The notes under the pieces were generated by a model that searched no databases, was not told where the DNA came from, and worked only from the letters and a program-made list of their open reading frames with translations. The position numbers were made by a program, and so were the translations under genes. A stretch of DNA of 64,000 bases from Candidatus Comchoanobacter bicostacola. Lineage in GTDB: Bacteria > Pseudomonadota > Gammaproteobacteria > Comchoanobacterales > Comchoanobacteraceae. The stretch is from the NCBI RefSeq assembly GCF_024172705.1, contig NZ_CP092900.1:924119-988118 (forward strand), given 5' to 3'. Below are positions 1 through 7,521 of this stretch, one piece after another. Numbering within the stretch: position 1 is the first letter of the stretch; each line of letters starts with the position of its first letter.

Positions 1-91
1 GATACTGAATCACACATAATAGCCAAGATACCGCATAACATCCTAAGCACTGTAATAACCGAGCTCTTAGCTCATACCAATATTGCAGCAT
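1..91 (-). CDS. tatC: TatC, Sec-independent protein translocase subunit (N-terminal fragment)
   Basis: Only the first 30 codons lie in the window; the gene runs off the left edge. The translation from the ATG at 91 begins MLQYWYELRARLLQCLG and enters a hydrophobic stretch (CYAVSWLLCVIQY). The ELRxRLL motif just before the first membrane helix is the hallmark of TatC N-termini, where it helps bind twin-arginine signal peptides. The start lies one base past the stop of the TatA-like gene, so the two form an operon. TatC is the receptor of the Tat pathway in the inner membrane. The Rieske protein at 15544-16113 carries a twin-arginine-like signal and is a plausible client. The fragment is short, so the call rests on one motif plus the tatA neighbour. 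Confidence 0.72.
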   Translation of the reverse strand, partial: MLQYWYELRARLLQCLGCYAVSWLLCVIQY

Positions 92-92
92 A

Positions 93-236
93 CTAATCTA
101 TTTTTTCAGCTTCTTCTTTTAAAAGCTTAACGGTTTCAGACCAACGACGCATTAAAGCCTTAACCTGCTTAGGGCCCATAAAAACCATGGCGACACACGC
201 CAAAACCAGCCACTCTCCTGTACCTAACTTAAACAT
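93..236 (-). CDS. tatA: TatA-like twin-arginine translocase pore subunit, 47 aa
   Basis: A 47-codon gene with a strong AAGGAG ribosome site seven bases before the ATG at 236. The protein has a short N-terminal segment, one membrane helix (about residues 8-20, EWLVLACVAMVFM), the hinge GPKQV that corresponds to the FGPKKLP hinge of TatA/TatB, and then a charged amphipathic helix ending in LLKEEAEKID. This is the TatA plan: helix, Gly-Pro hinge, amphipathic helix lying on the membrane. At 47 residues it is shorter than E. coli TatA (89). It is followed at once by tatC with no tatB between, so a single TatA/TatC system is possible. Family known, assignment by pattern; the distinction from TatB is uncertain. 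Confidence 0.75.
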   Translation of the reverse strand: MFKLGTGEWLVLACVAMVFMGPKQVKALMRRWSETVKLLKEEAEKID

Positions 237-245
237 TATTTCTCC

Positions 246-458
246 TTATAAGTAACTCAAATATCCAGAGGGTTGCACATACCCCGTTAAAACCAGCGCA
301 ACAATTAACACAAAGCAAGCAATAGAAACGCCTACCCGCATGAACCAAATTTGATTTAAACGCTCGGCATCTCCTTTTGCCAATAGGAAAACACTATGAA
401 TCACCAACCCCAGTGGAATCAGCACCAATCCAATGATTAGCGATTTAATCGTATCCAT
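246..458 (-). CDS. DUF2909 twin-transmembrane protein
   Basis: A 70-residue protein with two membrane helices (about residues 6-28 and 41-62) separated by a charged loop with a conserved-looking LNQIWFMRVGVSIACF segment. This matches the DUF2909 twin-transmembrane family, usually found between coxC and surf1 in gammaproteobacterial cytochrome oxidase clusters. Here it points away from the SURF1 gene and its stop abuts the tatA ribosome site, so it is likely cotranscribed with tatA-tatC. The displaced orientation suggests a rearranged cox cluster. The molecular function is unknown; a role around cytochrome oxidase assembly is inferred from usual neighbours only. Confidence 0.7.
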   Translation of the reverse strand: MDTIKSLIIGLVLIPLGLVIHSVFLLAKGDAERLNQIWFMRVGVSIACFVLIVALVLTGYVQPSGYLSYL

Positions 459-539
459 AAACCCTCCATGATCTTTACGACAATTTACACCGCTTGCATT
501 CTGGTTACAAGCAAGCTATCGTGAAAAAAAGAGACGCGG

Positions 540-1298
540 ATGTCCATTTTACTCTATTTAATCACTACACCCATACTACAATGGCTCTGGCCCAATTTAC
601 AGATTGAGCACCCTCCATTGCCCACCATTCATTATGAAATCCTCAATATTTACCCGCATAACACTGAATGTTTCACCCAAGGACTGGCGCTACACCAAGG
701 CAGCCTTTATGAATCCTGTGGTTTATACCATCAATCCAAGTTGATTCGTTATACACCGGGATTCACAACCAGCCAACCCATTGCCCACTTACCTTCATCT
801 GTATTTGCCGAAGGGATCGCCTCTGACCAACACACACTCTACCAGCTTACTTGGAAGAATGCAGTCCGCTACCATTATGCTAACCAGCAAGTTAGAACGC
901 ATATACACACAACTCAAGGCTGGGGGCTTACCTATCAAGCTCCTAGTTTTTATGCAACGGATGGTTCTCATCTACTCTATGTCTATGATTCTAATTTTAA
1001 TTTAAAGCAGACCTTATCTGTAACAGATCGCAACCAACCCGTTGCTCAATTAAATGATCTAACCTATGTGCATGGATTTGTTCTAGCCAATATTTGGTAT
1101 GAGGATAGATTAGCGCTCATCAATCTTGAAAACGGATCTGTCATGGCATATGTTGATTTATCATTTTTAAGAACAGTGACTCCAGGTATTTCACAAGCAG
1201 ATGTAGTTAACGGACTATGCACCCTACCAGATAACACCATACTGATTACTGGAAAAAATTGGCCTAACTTATTTAGAATCAAACTCTATGGACTTTAA
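540..1298 (+). CDS. Glutaminyl-peptide cyclotransferase (plant/bacterial beta-propeller type)
   Basis: The 252-residue protein starts with a hydrophobic signal or anchor (residues 2-18) followed by a five-bladed propeller-type sequence of the Glu_cyclase_2 family. Recognisable elements are HNTECFTQGLAL near residue 40, the repeated GLYHQSKLIRY blade, FAEGIA, and the closing ADVVNGLC...ILITGKNWPNLFRIKL segment typical of the family C-terminus. These enzymes cyclise N-terminal Gln to pyroglutamate on exported proteins, so a periplasmic location is expected. The stop overlaps the SURF1 start by one base (TAATG), so the two are translationally coupled. In usual cox clusters this position holds coxC or DUF2909 rather than a cyclase. 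Confidence 0.85.
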   Translation: MSILLYLITTPILQWLWPNLQIEHPPLPTIHYEILNIYPHNTECFTQGLALHQGSLYESCGLYHQSKLIRYTPGFTTSQPIAHLPSSVFAEGIASDQHTLYQLTWKNAVRYHYANQQVRTHIHTTQGWGLTYQAPSFYATDGSHLLYVYDSNFNLKQTLSVTDRNQPVAQLNDLTYVHGFVLANIWYEDRLALINLENGSVMAYVDLSFLRTVTPGISQADVVNGLCTLPDNTILITGKNWPNLFRIKLYGL

Positions 1299-1948
1299 TG
1301 ATGAACCGAGCCACACGATCTATTTGTATTATATTAACGCTGATTCTCACGAGCATACTCACTTATTGGCAAGCCAGTAAGGCGTATAATCAGTATCTCA
1401 CACTTAATCAAACAGAGTCAGCCTACTTCCCTATTGCACCCGGTGATAATCATAAGCATATTGAGCTCACTGGTGAATTTCAGCCGCATTTATTTATACA
1501 GCCTAGAAGTCATCAGCATAAGCCTGGGTATTCTGTATGGGCGCCTTTTGTGCTACCCGATAAAACCTGGATTATTGTTAGTTTAGGATTTATGGAAGAA
1601 CCCAGTATTCCATCTACACAGCTCGTCTCTGGGATCATTCGTTACCTATCGAGTCCTCCTTTTCAGCTGAGTCAGCAAGCATTATCAGAGTTTCCAGCGA
1701 TTGTTCCGCAGTTAGACTTACCATTATTTGCGCAAGCACTTGATCAAACACTTGCTCCTTATGTCATTTTAATGGATGGTTATGATGATCAAACATTGGT
1801 ACAAGCATCTACAGATACCATACTCAAGCATGTTAATTATGCCTTTCAGTTCTTAATTATTGGCAGCATGATTGCTTTATGGATTTTACTCCGTGGCCCC
1901 CGGGGTATTCGAGGGCGAACCTCCAGCATTCCTTCGGTGAGCCCTTAA
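1298..1948 (+). CDS. SURF1 family cytochrome c oxidase assembly protein
   Basis: The 216-residue protein has a membrane helix at each end (about residues 8-24 and 183-200) around a periplasmic domain. That is the SURF1 layout. Family motifs are HIELTGEF, the HKPGYSVWAPF stretch that matches the PGYxVxTPf element, and IIVSLGFM, equivalent to VNRGWV. SURF1 helps insert heme A into subunit I of aa3-type oxidases. It is followed by ctaA and ctaB, which make heme A. The structural oxidase genes (coxA, B, C) are not in the window. Length is slightly under the usual 230-260. Confidence 0.85.
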   Translation: MMNRATRSICIILTLILTSILTYWQASKAYNQYLTLNQTESAYFPIAPGDNHKHIELTGEFQPHLFIQPRSHQHKPGYSVWAPFVLPDKTWIIVSLGFMEEPSIPSTQLVSGIIRYLSSPPFQLSQQALSEFPAIVPQLDLPLFAQALDQTLAPYVILMDGYDDQTLVQASTDTILKHVNYAFQFLIIGSMIALWILLRGPRGIRGRTSSIPSVSP

Positions 1949-2044
1949 TCTTGGCTGGGCACCGACTCCTTTTACCCCTAAATACACTAGGAAACACACT
2001 AGAAATACTCTATAGTTAATCATCAAATGGATGATTGATGACCA

Positions 2045-2491
2045 ATGACAAAACAAAACCAAACACTTGGATTAATTTTAGCAAGCTTTTTAGTCCCGAT
2101 TCTAATTGCCAGCATTCTTGCATATACCCAATACACAGGAGAAACCGCTAACCTAGGCACTTGGATAGAAGAAAAACAGTCCCTGAACACCCTTTTAACG
2201 CCCCTACCCGAAGCCAATAATTACCAGTGGTATGTTGTTTATAACTGTCAAGAGTGTCCCTACGACCAGTCCATTAAAAATGCTTTAGTTACCCTCAATA
2301 CCAAACAAGACTTAGTCTGCTACATCGGTAAAGAAGCCATAGAAACAATGAGCCTTTCCCAACAAGACATCGATGATCAAACCCTCTTACTCGCCGACCC
2401 ACATAAACAACTGATACTGTCCTACCCGGCTGAACAACCACTCGATTTAATTAAAGACCTCAAGAAAATATTAAAGTCCGTCTCTAAATGA
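2045..2491 (+). CDS. Membrane-anchored thioredoxin-like protein of the cox assembly cluster
   Basis: A 148-residue protein with one N-terminal membrane helix (residues 8-27) and a periplasmic domain that carries WYVVYNCQECPYDQ around residue 60, a CxxC pair placed like a thioredoxin/SCO active site. A short uncharacterised gene of this kind commonly sits between surf1 and ctaA in gammaproteobacteria. The last four bases (ATGA) overlap the ctaA start. The likely role is delivery of reducing power or copper during oxidase assembly, inferred from context. The CxxC and anchor are seen directly; the fold is inferred. Confidence 0.6.
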   Translation: MTKQNQTLGLILASFLVPILIASILAYTQYTGETANLGTWIEEKQSLNTLLTPLPEANNYQWYVVYNCQECPYDQSIKNALVTLNTKQDLVCYIGKEAIETMSLSQQDIDDQTLLLADPHKQLILSYPAEQPLDLIKDLKKILKSVSK

Positions 2492-3444
2492 AACAATCTA
2501 TCTACCTTTCACTCCTTATACTTGCACTAGGTGTCGTTGGCCTAGGCGCCTATACCCGTCTTAAAGATGCGGGCCTTGGCTGTCCAGACTGGCCAGGATG
2601 CTATGGTTATCTACTCTACCCAACCACCCCAGAGGCCATCACCAACGCCAACAACAGCTATCCAAACACACCCTTTGTAGAAGAAAAGGCTTGGCCTGAA
2701 ATGTATCACCGTTATGTTGCAGGCATACTCGGTCTAGGTGCCATTGCCATCGCCATCCATCAAATCAGACATAAAGTACGAACACGCAGTGCCTATGCAT
2801 TAATTCTATGCGTAGGCGCACAAGCACTATTAGGCGCCTGGACGGTTACTATGCTCCTCCACCCCATCGTAGTCATGAGCCACCTACTCGGTGGATTCAC
2901 CATCACCAGCTTGATATTCTACCAGCTATTACGTCAACACCATCAACCCACCCGACTTAGCCAACTTACATTAGCACTCATCATCGCACAAATTATAATG
3001 GGCGGCTGGACCAGTGCTAACTATGCAGCCCTAGTATGTCCCAACTTACTCACCTGTGCGAATCAATTCTTCCCCCCACTAAACGTATCAGCTGCTTTTT
3101 TTGATGGCTGGTCCATTGGCACCAACTACGAGTACGGCATTTTAGATTACAGTGCCCGTGTTACCATCCATATGCTCCACAGATACCTGGCACTCATCAC
3201 CTCATTCATGCTGATCTTTACCCTTATCAAACAACGCAGAACATACAAACTATCCGAAAGCATTCTCCCAATCAGCGTACTATGCTTGCAACTTGCACTC
3301 GGTATCGCTAACATTAAGTGGTTATTACCCATACACATTGCCGTCGCACATAACTTAGTTGCTTTATGTTTACTACTCAGCTGGATAAGATACAGTCAAT
3401 TACAGCCCATCTCTCAACGATTATCCACACCCTCAGTACACTGA
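2488..3444 (+). CDS. ctaA: Heme A synthase (CtaA/COX15)
   Basis: The 318-residue protein has about eight hydrophobic helices. It carries the COX15 N-terminal motif TRLKDAGLGCPDWPGCYGY (residues about 23-41), MYHRYVAGILG with a heme-ligand His, HLLGGF, GGWTSANYAALVCP with the Cys-containing loop, and the second-half heme histidines in THMLHRYLAL-like (seen as IHMLHRYLAL) and IHIAVAHNL. The enzyme oxidises the C8 methyl of heme O to give heme A in the inner membrane. Overlap with the preceding gene is four bases. The 3' end overlaps the ctaB reading frame by 79 bases. Confidence 0.93.
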   Translation: MKQSIYLSLLILALGVVGLGAYTRLKDAGLGCPDWPGCYGYLLYPTTPEAITNANNSYPNTPFVEEKAWPEMYHRYVAGILGLGAIAIAIHQIRHKVRTRSAYALILCVGAQALLGAWTVTMLLHPIVVMSHLLGGFTITSLIFYQLLRQHHQPTRLSQLTLALIIAQIIMGGWTSANYAALVCPNLLTCANQFFPPLNVSAAFFDGWSIGTNYEYGILDYSARVTIHMLHRYLALITSFMLIFTLIKQRRTYKLSESILPISVLCLQLALGIANIKWLLPIHIAVAHNLVALCLLLSWIRYSQLQPISQRLSTPSVH

Positions 3445-4271
3445 GTAAGTCCAAAGTGGTACGACTCATGCTACTCACAGCATTAACGGGTATGAGCTTA
3501 ACCCCAAGCATATATTGGGATCCCTACACGATATTCTTTGGTTTATTAGGGATTGGGTTAGCAGCCTCCTCAGCTGGCATGCTCAATCAAATATTAGAGG
3601 TTGGTCTTGATACCCAAATGCATCGAACACGATCTAGACCCCTAGTTCAACAGAAAAACCTTCACCAACACGCAAAACAGCTGTGCTTTTTCCTTGCATT
3701 ATCATCAGCTATTATACTCATTAGCTTTACTAATCTTTTAACCGTAATACTCACCAGTATCGCTATGCTAGGTTATAGCTGGTTTTATACACAAATATTA
3801 AAGCCCAATACCAGCCAGAATATTGTCATTGGTGGGTTATTTGGTGCGATGCCCCCACTGCTCGGTTGGTGTGCTTTAGAAGGCTCAATCAGCTATCAAC
3901 CCCTAATCCTTGTTACCATCATCTACACCTGGACGCCACCCCACTTTTGGTGCTTAGCACTAGCTAAACTTGAAGACTACCAGCGCAACCAAATTCCTAT
4001 GCTCCCCGTGATCTATGGCACACCCTATACCCAAACACACATTATTTGCTACAGTATCTTACTCATTCTAATCACCCAGCTTCCCTACCTAACACAAATG
4101 AGTGGTGTTTTTTATGCAATAACTGCCAATCTTGCTAATATTTACCTCATGAGAAAAATGATTCAAGTACGTAATTCTAAGAACCCAAAAATCTACTTAA
4201 GCGGTTTCTTAGCCTCTAATTTCTACCTCGCCGCCCTATTTTTAATCATTATGATTGATCAATGCTTATGA
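3366..4271 (+). CDS. ctaB: Protoheme IX farnesyltransferase (heme O synthase)
   Basis: A UbiA-superfamily prenyltransferase of 301 residues with about eight membrane helices. The first Asp-rich region reads NQILEVGLDTQMHRTRSRPL (residues about 78-97), the NxxxExxxD form common in CtaB. The second region has WTPPHFWCLAL and EDYQRNQIPMLPVIYG, the Y(R/K)xxDYxxxxxPMLPV-type element. It adds the farnesyl tail to heme b to form heme O, the ctaA substrate. The first ATG gives a 79-base overlap with ctaA. The LSKSKVVRLMLLTALTGM helix that must be included starts only about 25 residues in, and no other ATG lies before it, so the long overlap seems real. Confidence 0.9.
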   Translation: MFTTQLDKIQSITAHLSTIIHTLSTLSKSKVVRLMLLTALTGMSLTPSIYWDPYTIFFGLLGIGLAASSAGMLNQILEVGLDTQMHRTRSRPLVQQKNLHQHAKQLCFFLALSSAIILISFTNLLTVILTSIAMLGYSWFYTQILKPNTSQNIVIGGLFGAMPPLLGWCALEGSISYQPLILVTIIYTWTPPHFWCLALAKLEDYQRNQIPMLPVIYGTPYTQTHIICYSILLILITQLPYLTQMSGVFYAITANLANIYLMRKMIQVRNSKNPKIYLSGFLASNFYLAALFLIIMIDQCL

Positions 4272-4921
4272 ACATTACAGCCACCCCTAAATACCAAACA
4301 TTAAAACAAGAAATTGAGCAATCTAACTCAACCCCAAAAGAATTAACCCTCCATCTTAAAGACCCGCACCATGAAGTGGTTTTAGATAACTGCACATTCA
4401 AATTAGACTTCAAAAAAGCGAAATGGCGCAGTATGACCATGAACACTGACCACCCCTTACTGCGTGCAATCGGAAGAGATGACCATATTCTTGACGCATT
4501 TGGCGGGCTAGGTAAAGATGGCTGGATTATCGCCAACCAAGCAAAGCAAGTGACAACCTGTGAGCACCAAATAGTGCTCTTCTCGATCTTAAATCAAGCA
4601 GCCCAACACCATAGCTTAACAAACTGGAAAATATTACACCAAGACGGTCATAAGCTCTTTGACCAAAACTTTGATGTTATTTATTTAGACCCCATGTTTG
4701 AACACACCAATACAGCAAAGCCAAAGATAGAAATGCAGGTGATCCGATTACTTGCACATATGCTACCCGAAACAGATTGGAAAAAAGCCTATCAATGTGC
4801 AAAGAAGCGGCTTATTATCAAACAAAACTATAAAAGTCCTATACTGGGTTGTTTACCCAAACCCAGCTACCAAGTCACAAACGGTAAAAAATCACGCTAT
4901 GACGTGTATATTAAACCTTAG
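4262..4921 (+). CDS. rsmJ: 16S rRNA (guanine-1516 N2) methyltransferase RsmJ
   Basis: A class I SAM methyltransferase of 219 residues. The SAM-binding motif is ILDAFGGLGKDGWIIA (about residues 79-94), corresponding to the DATAGLGRDAF motif of YhiQ/RsmJ. The catalytic-loop motif DVIYLDPMFEHTNTAKPKIEMQ (about 139-160) matches the YLDPMFPxxxKxxxxKKEMR signature specific to RsmJ. The C-terminus KRLIIKQNYKSPIL resembles RVVVKRPDYAPPL. It methylates G1516 in helix 44/45 of 16S rRNA. The start overlaps ctaB by ten bases; the third-codon ATG is an alternative start. The 3' end overlaps the convergent gene at 4911 by 11 bases. Confidence 0.9.
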   Translation: MLMNITATPKYQTLKQEIEQSNSTPKELTLHLKDPHHEVVLDNCTFKLDFKKAKWRSMTMNTDHPLLRAIGRDDHILDAFGGLGKDGWIIANQAKQVTTCEHQIVLFSILNQAAQHHSLTNWKILHQDGHKLFDQNFDVIYLDPMFEHTNTAKPKIEMQVIRLLAHMLPETDWKKAYQCAKKRLIIKQNYKSPILGCLPKPSYQVTNGKKSRYDVYIKP

Positions 4922-5234
4922 GTGTGTGTCCTTTTTTAGACTGATTAGCGCGATCTAAACTAAGATCGTTATCATTCGCCATATCACCCATATTTCCGAG
5001 AGTTTCAGAACGCTCTGATTTACCATCCTTAGGTAAAAAATCATCATCGATTGATGCCAATACTGATGACAGTACCTGCAGCGACCCTGCTGTCATTAAG
5101 CTACTCACAAACACGCCTTGTAGTAAGTCACCTTGTAAAAACATCGCAGCTAGAATCGCCATATCACCAGATACGGGACCATAATGCCCTATAGGGCTCA
5201 CTGCAAAGTATTTAACTAAATTCTGAACTTTCAT
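4911..5234 (-). CDS. Hypothetical protein with central hydrophobic segment, 107 aa
   Basis: No family recognised. The first 70 residues are hydrophobic to neutral, with GDMAILAAMFLQGDLLQGVFVSSLMTAGSLQ (about 23-53) as a candidate membrane or amphipathic stretch. The tail is highly polar and acidic (DDDFLPKDGKSERSETLGNMGDMANDND). An AGGGAGAGG ribosome site sits about nine bases before the ATG, which supports translation. It converges on rsmJ and overlaps its last 11 bases. No signal peptide. It may be lineage specific. Confidence 0.55.
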   Translation of the reverse strand: MKVQNLVKYFAVSPIGHYGPVSGDMAILAAMFLQGDLLQGVFVSSLMTAGSLQVLSSVLASIDDDFLPKDGKSERSETLGNMGDMANDNDLSLDRANQSKKGHTPKV

Positions 5235-5336
5235 TATCCTCTCCCTGTTTCTAGTATAGGGGTATAACCATGGAAAACCATTTGTCAGAAAAAATTACAT
5301 TTATTTATATAAACTAGAAAAAAGTCCTAATTGAAC

Positions 5337-5362
5337 AAAAAAAAGGAGGCCCAGAGGCCCCC
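5337..5362 (-). terminator. Rho-independent terminator after the ATP/ADP translocase gene
   Basis: A seven-pair stem (5345-5351 with 5356-5362, one G-T pair) and a four-base loop, followed on the minus strand by a run of eight T. It lies 18 bases past the translocase stop. Confidence 0.8.
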
Positions 5363-5380
5363 TAAAAAACTTTAAATTTT

Positions 5381-6880
5381 CTAACTTACAGCACTTTCTG
5401 CCTCAAGCCTACGCTTTTCAACCATATTGCTGTATAGCACGTTGAGTCGGGTTGCAGAAACCAACCAACCGATAGACAAGAAAAAGAGAATCACAGTAAG
5501 GTAAGGCATAATTTCTGTTTGCCCACCAGCAACCACCGCATAAAGAATCATTTGTATCCAGCTAGCACCAGATTTACCTAGTCGACCAGCCACACCATCA
5601 GCAGCAGCTTTACCACTAATTCTTAGGTCGTAATCTAAAGGAATAAAAGCCATTTCTTTAGTTGGGTCGAAGAATGAGTATTTGGAGCTCTTACTCAATA
5701 CGACACCCAACATCCCAAACATAACAGTAAAGGCTAGCGGAGAGGTGAATCCTGCTAAAAGCATCCAAGGCTCAAAGGCTCCTGGGAACAATACAGATGC
5801 AAAGTATCCAGCTCCAGTAACACTAATCATGATAGGTGTTACCAATGCACAAGGTAACCAGCCGAAGCGTCGTAAGACTCCTTTACTGATCATTACTAAA
5901 ACAAGTCCTGAGTATCCTGTCATTTTGGAGTAGGTTGCCATCATAGCTAAGTAAGCATCCTGGGTAGGATAATATGATTTAGCAGCTGACTTCCAGCATA
6001 CCTCAATCATATTGATAGACATACCATATGCAAGGATTAGGATTGATAGATAACCAATATAAGGAGAAGAAGCCAACTGCTTCATACTGTCGACAAAACC
6101 TAACTTCATCTTTGACTTTTTCTTACCTTTATCTGCAATATCTTTCACAAACATAGGATCAGTCAAGACACGGCTGTTAACATGATTAAACAGACTGAGC
6201 ATTACTACACCCATACCAATAATCATATAGGTTGAAAACAGCACCGTGTCATATTCTATACTACTGGCGTACTCTAAGAAGTTTCCAACACAGATCGTTG
6301 CGAATGCATTTACAAATAAGAATAAAGGATAAAAACGCTTTGCTTCATTGGTTCCTACGTTGTCATTAGCAAACTGCCAGAATAAAATAGACAGGCAAAA
6401 TGTCCCCCAAAGTTCAGCAGCCACATAAAATAAGGAGTAACTCCAAACCCCAATAACTGGAAACACAAACTGTATGCGCGGAAACGCAAGTTTCCACGCC
6501 ATTACCTGCTCTGGCGAAAAGTGTATTGCCTCCGCATTAGGATACAGGAAGAGCGCAAATAGAGTAAAGAATGACAAAAATGAACCTACAATAATATAAT
6601 AGGACTTCTCGAAATCACACGATTTTCTGAGCTTTACGTACATAGCACTTAGAAATATAACTGATGGCAACACTGCTAGTGTTTTAAGGTAGGTGACCGC
6701 CTCAGCACCTGATTCAGGCGCAGTCAAAATAAGCGCATCCTTCATGTTACGAAGTACGGTAAAGTTAAAAACAGTTATCCCTATAATCAGTGCAAAGGGT
6801 AAAAACTTTTTTATTTCCCAGTTCTCAATAGGGAAAATTGATTGGCGCAGAGCGCTCATATTGGTGGACTCAGTATTCAT
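5381..6880 (-). CDS. ATP/ADP translocase (TlcA/NTT family nucleotide exchanger)
   Basis: The 499-residue protein has about 11-12 membrane helices and the family length (about 500). Family-typical stretches include FTVLRNMKDALILTAPESGAEAVTYLK (40-66, with the conserved K and the SGAE element), ELWGTFCLSILFWQFANDN (near 165), YGMSINMIEVCWKS (near 285), and SSKYSFFDPTKEMAFIPLD (near 405). Such carriers swap bacterial ADP for host ATP in Rickettsia, Chlamydia and a few other intracellular lineages; some members carry other nucleotides or NAD. It stands alone between a terminator and a 299-base non-coding gap, so it has its own promoter. Substrate cannot be fixed from sequence alone, but this is the strongest sign of an intracellular lifestyle. 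Confidence 0.95.
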   Translation of the reverse strand: MNTESTNMSALRQSIFPIENWEIKKFLPFALIIGITVFNFTVLRNMKDALILTAPESGAEAVTYLKTLAVLPSVIFLSAMYVKLRKSCDFEKSYYIIVGSFLSFFTLFALFLYPNAEAIHFSPEQVMAWKLAFPRIQFVFPVIGVWSYSLFYVAAELWGTFCLSILFWQFANDNVGTNEAKRFYPLFLFVNAFATICVGNFLEYASSIEYDTVLFSTYMIIGMGVVMLSLFNHVNSRVLTDPMFVKDIADKGKKKSKMKLGFVDSMKQLASSPYIGYLSILILAYGMSINMIEVCWKSAAKSYYPTQDAYLAMMATYSKMTGYSGLVLVMISKGVLRRFGWLPCALVTPIMISVTGAGYFASVLFPGAFEPWMLLAGFTSPLAFTVMFGMLGVVLSKSSKYSFFDPTKEMAFIPLDYDLRISGKAAADGVAGRLGKSGASWIQMILYAVVAGGQTEIMPYLTVILFFLSIGWLVSATRLNVLYSNMVEKRRLEAESAVS

Positions 6881-7179
6881 AGAAAGCTAAAAAAAAATTA
6901 AACAATCTGCAGTCAAATGCAGCACTAGCGCAGGAATCCTCTCCGAGGCATCTACTTCATAACCTTACCAAAACATCCCTCTACTTGCAACACCTAGCAA
7001 CCACTTGACTTCAACACCCAACCCAGATATAATAAAAAAAACAATATAAAACATGGGACAACAACATAAAAACTAAAATAACTGGAAGATTGATTCCTGA
7101 CGATCAAAGCACAATATAAAAGACAGCTAGAGCCCGGCTCTCTAAACATCACCCCCAAAGAAATATTGAGCACAAAATC
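6881..7179. other. Non-coding gap between divergent genes
   Basis: No gene seen. It separates the divergent translocase and a small plus-strand gene, and is rich in A runs. A weak plus-strand promoter-like pair, TTGATT at about 7091 and TATAAA about 19 bases later, could serve the downstream gene. A small palindrome, AGAGCCCGGCTCT, lies near 7129-7141. No convincing ribosome site precedes the translocase ATG. Confidence 0.4.
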
Positions 7180-7515
7180 ATGAAGATGTATAAAAAAGCC
7201 AAGATTAACAAAGGCGCTTTCGTCTTAGATAAACTTGCTCGAAAAATCGTAGCATACAAACTTAAGTTTCCGGAAGCGCTATATCGTAAGAAAAGTAGAA
7301 GTGAATTTGTAGAGTGGATGAAAAGAGAGTCCCTTAGAGGAAACACACTACCGATTGCTAGCGGTCTGATCCGCCACCTCAAGCGCGCTTCGAATAATAA
7401 AGAAAGAGTTTCTAAACTAATGAAGACTACGGTAGCCTCTTCTGCTGTGCAGAGAATTTTATTAGAAAACAATGGAAAGTTAACATCTGGAACACGCTCA
7501 GGAAAATCTTTCTAG
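7180..7515 (+). CDS. Hypothetical basic protein, 111 aa
   Basis: No family recognised. The 111-residue product is strongly basic (K and R throughout, for example KMYKKAKINKGAFVLDK and LYRKKSRSEFVEWMKRES), has no signal peptide or membrane helix, and looks mainly helical. The reading frame ends six bases from the convergent parE stop. An open frame on the other strand (7149-7472) covers the same DNA but looks like its mirror. A nucleic-acid-binding role is only suggested by charge. The ribosome site is weak. Confidence 0.45.
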   Translation: MKMYKKAKINKGAFVLDKLARKIVAYKLKFPEALYRKKSRSEFVEWMKRESLRGNTLPIASGLIRHLKRASNNKERVSKLMKTTVASSAVQRILLENNGKLTSGTRSGKSF

Positions 7516-7521
7516 ATTACT

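Noticed and set aside
7149-7472. 107-codon frame on the minus strand opposite the basic 111-residue gene
   Set aside because: It mirrors the plus-strand gene, has an odd composition and no ribosome site; the plus frame is more plausible.
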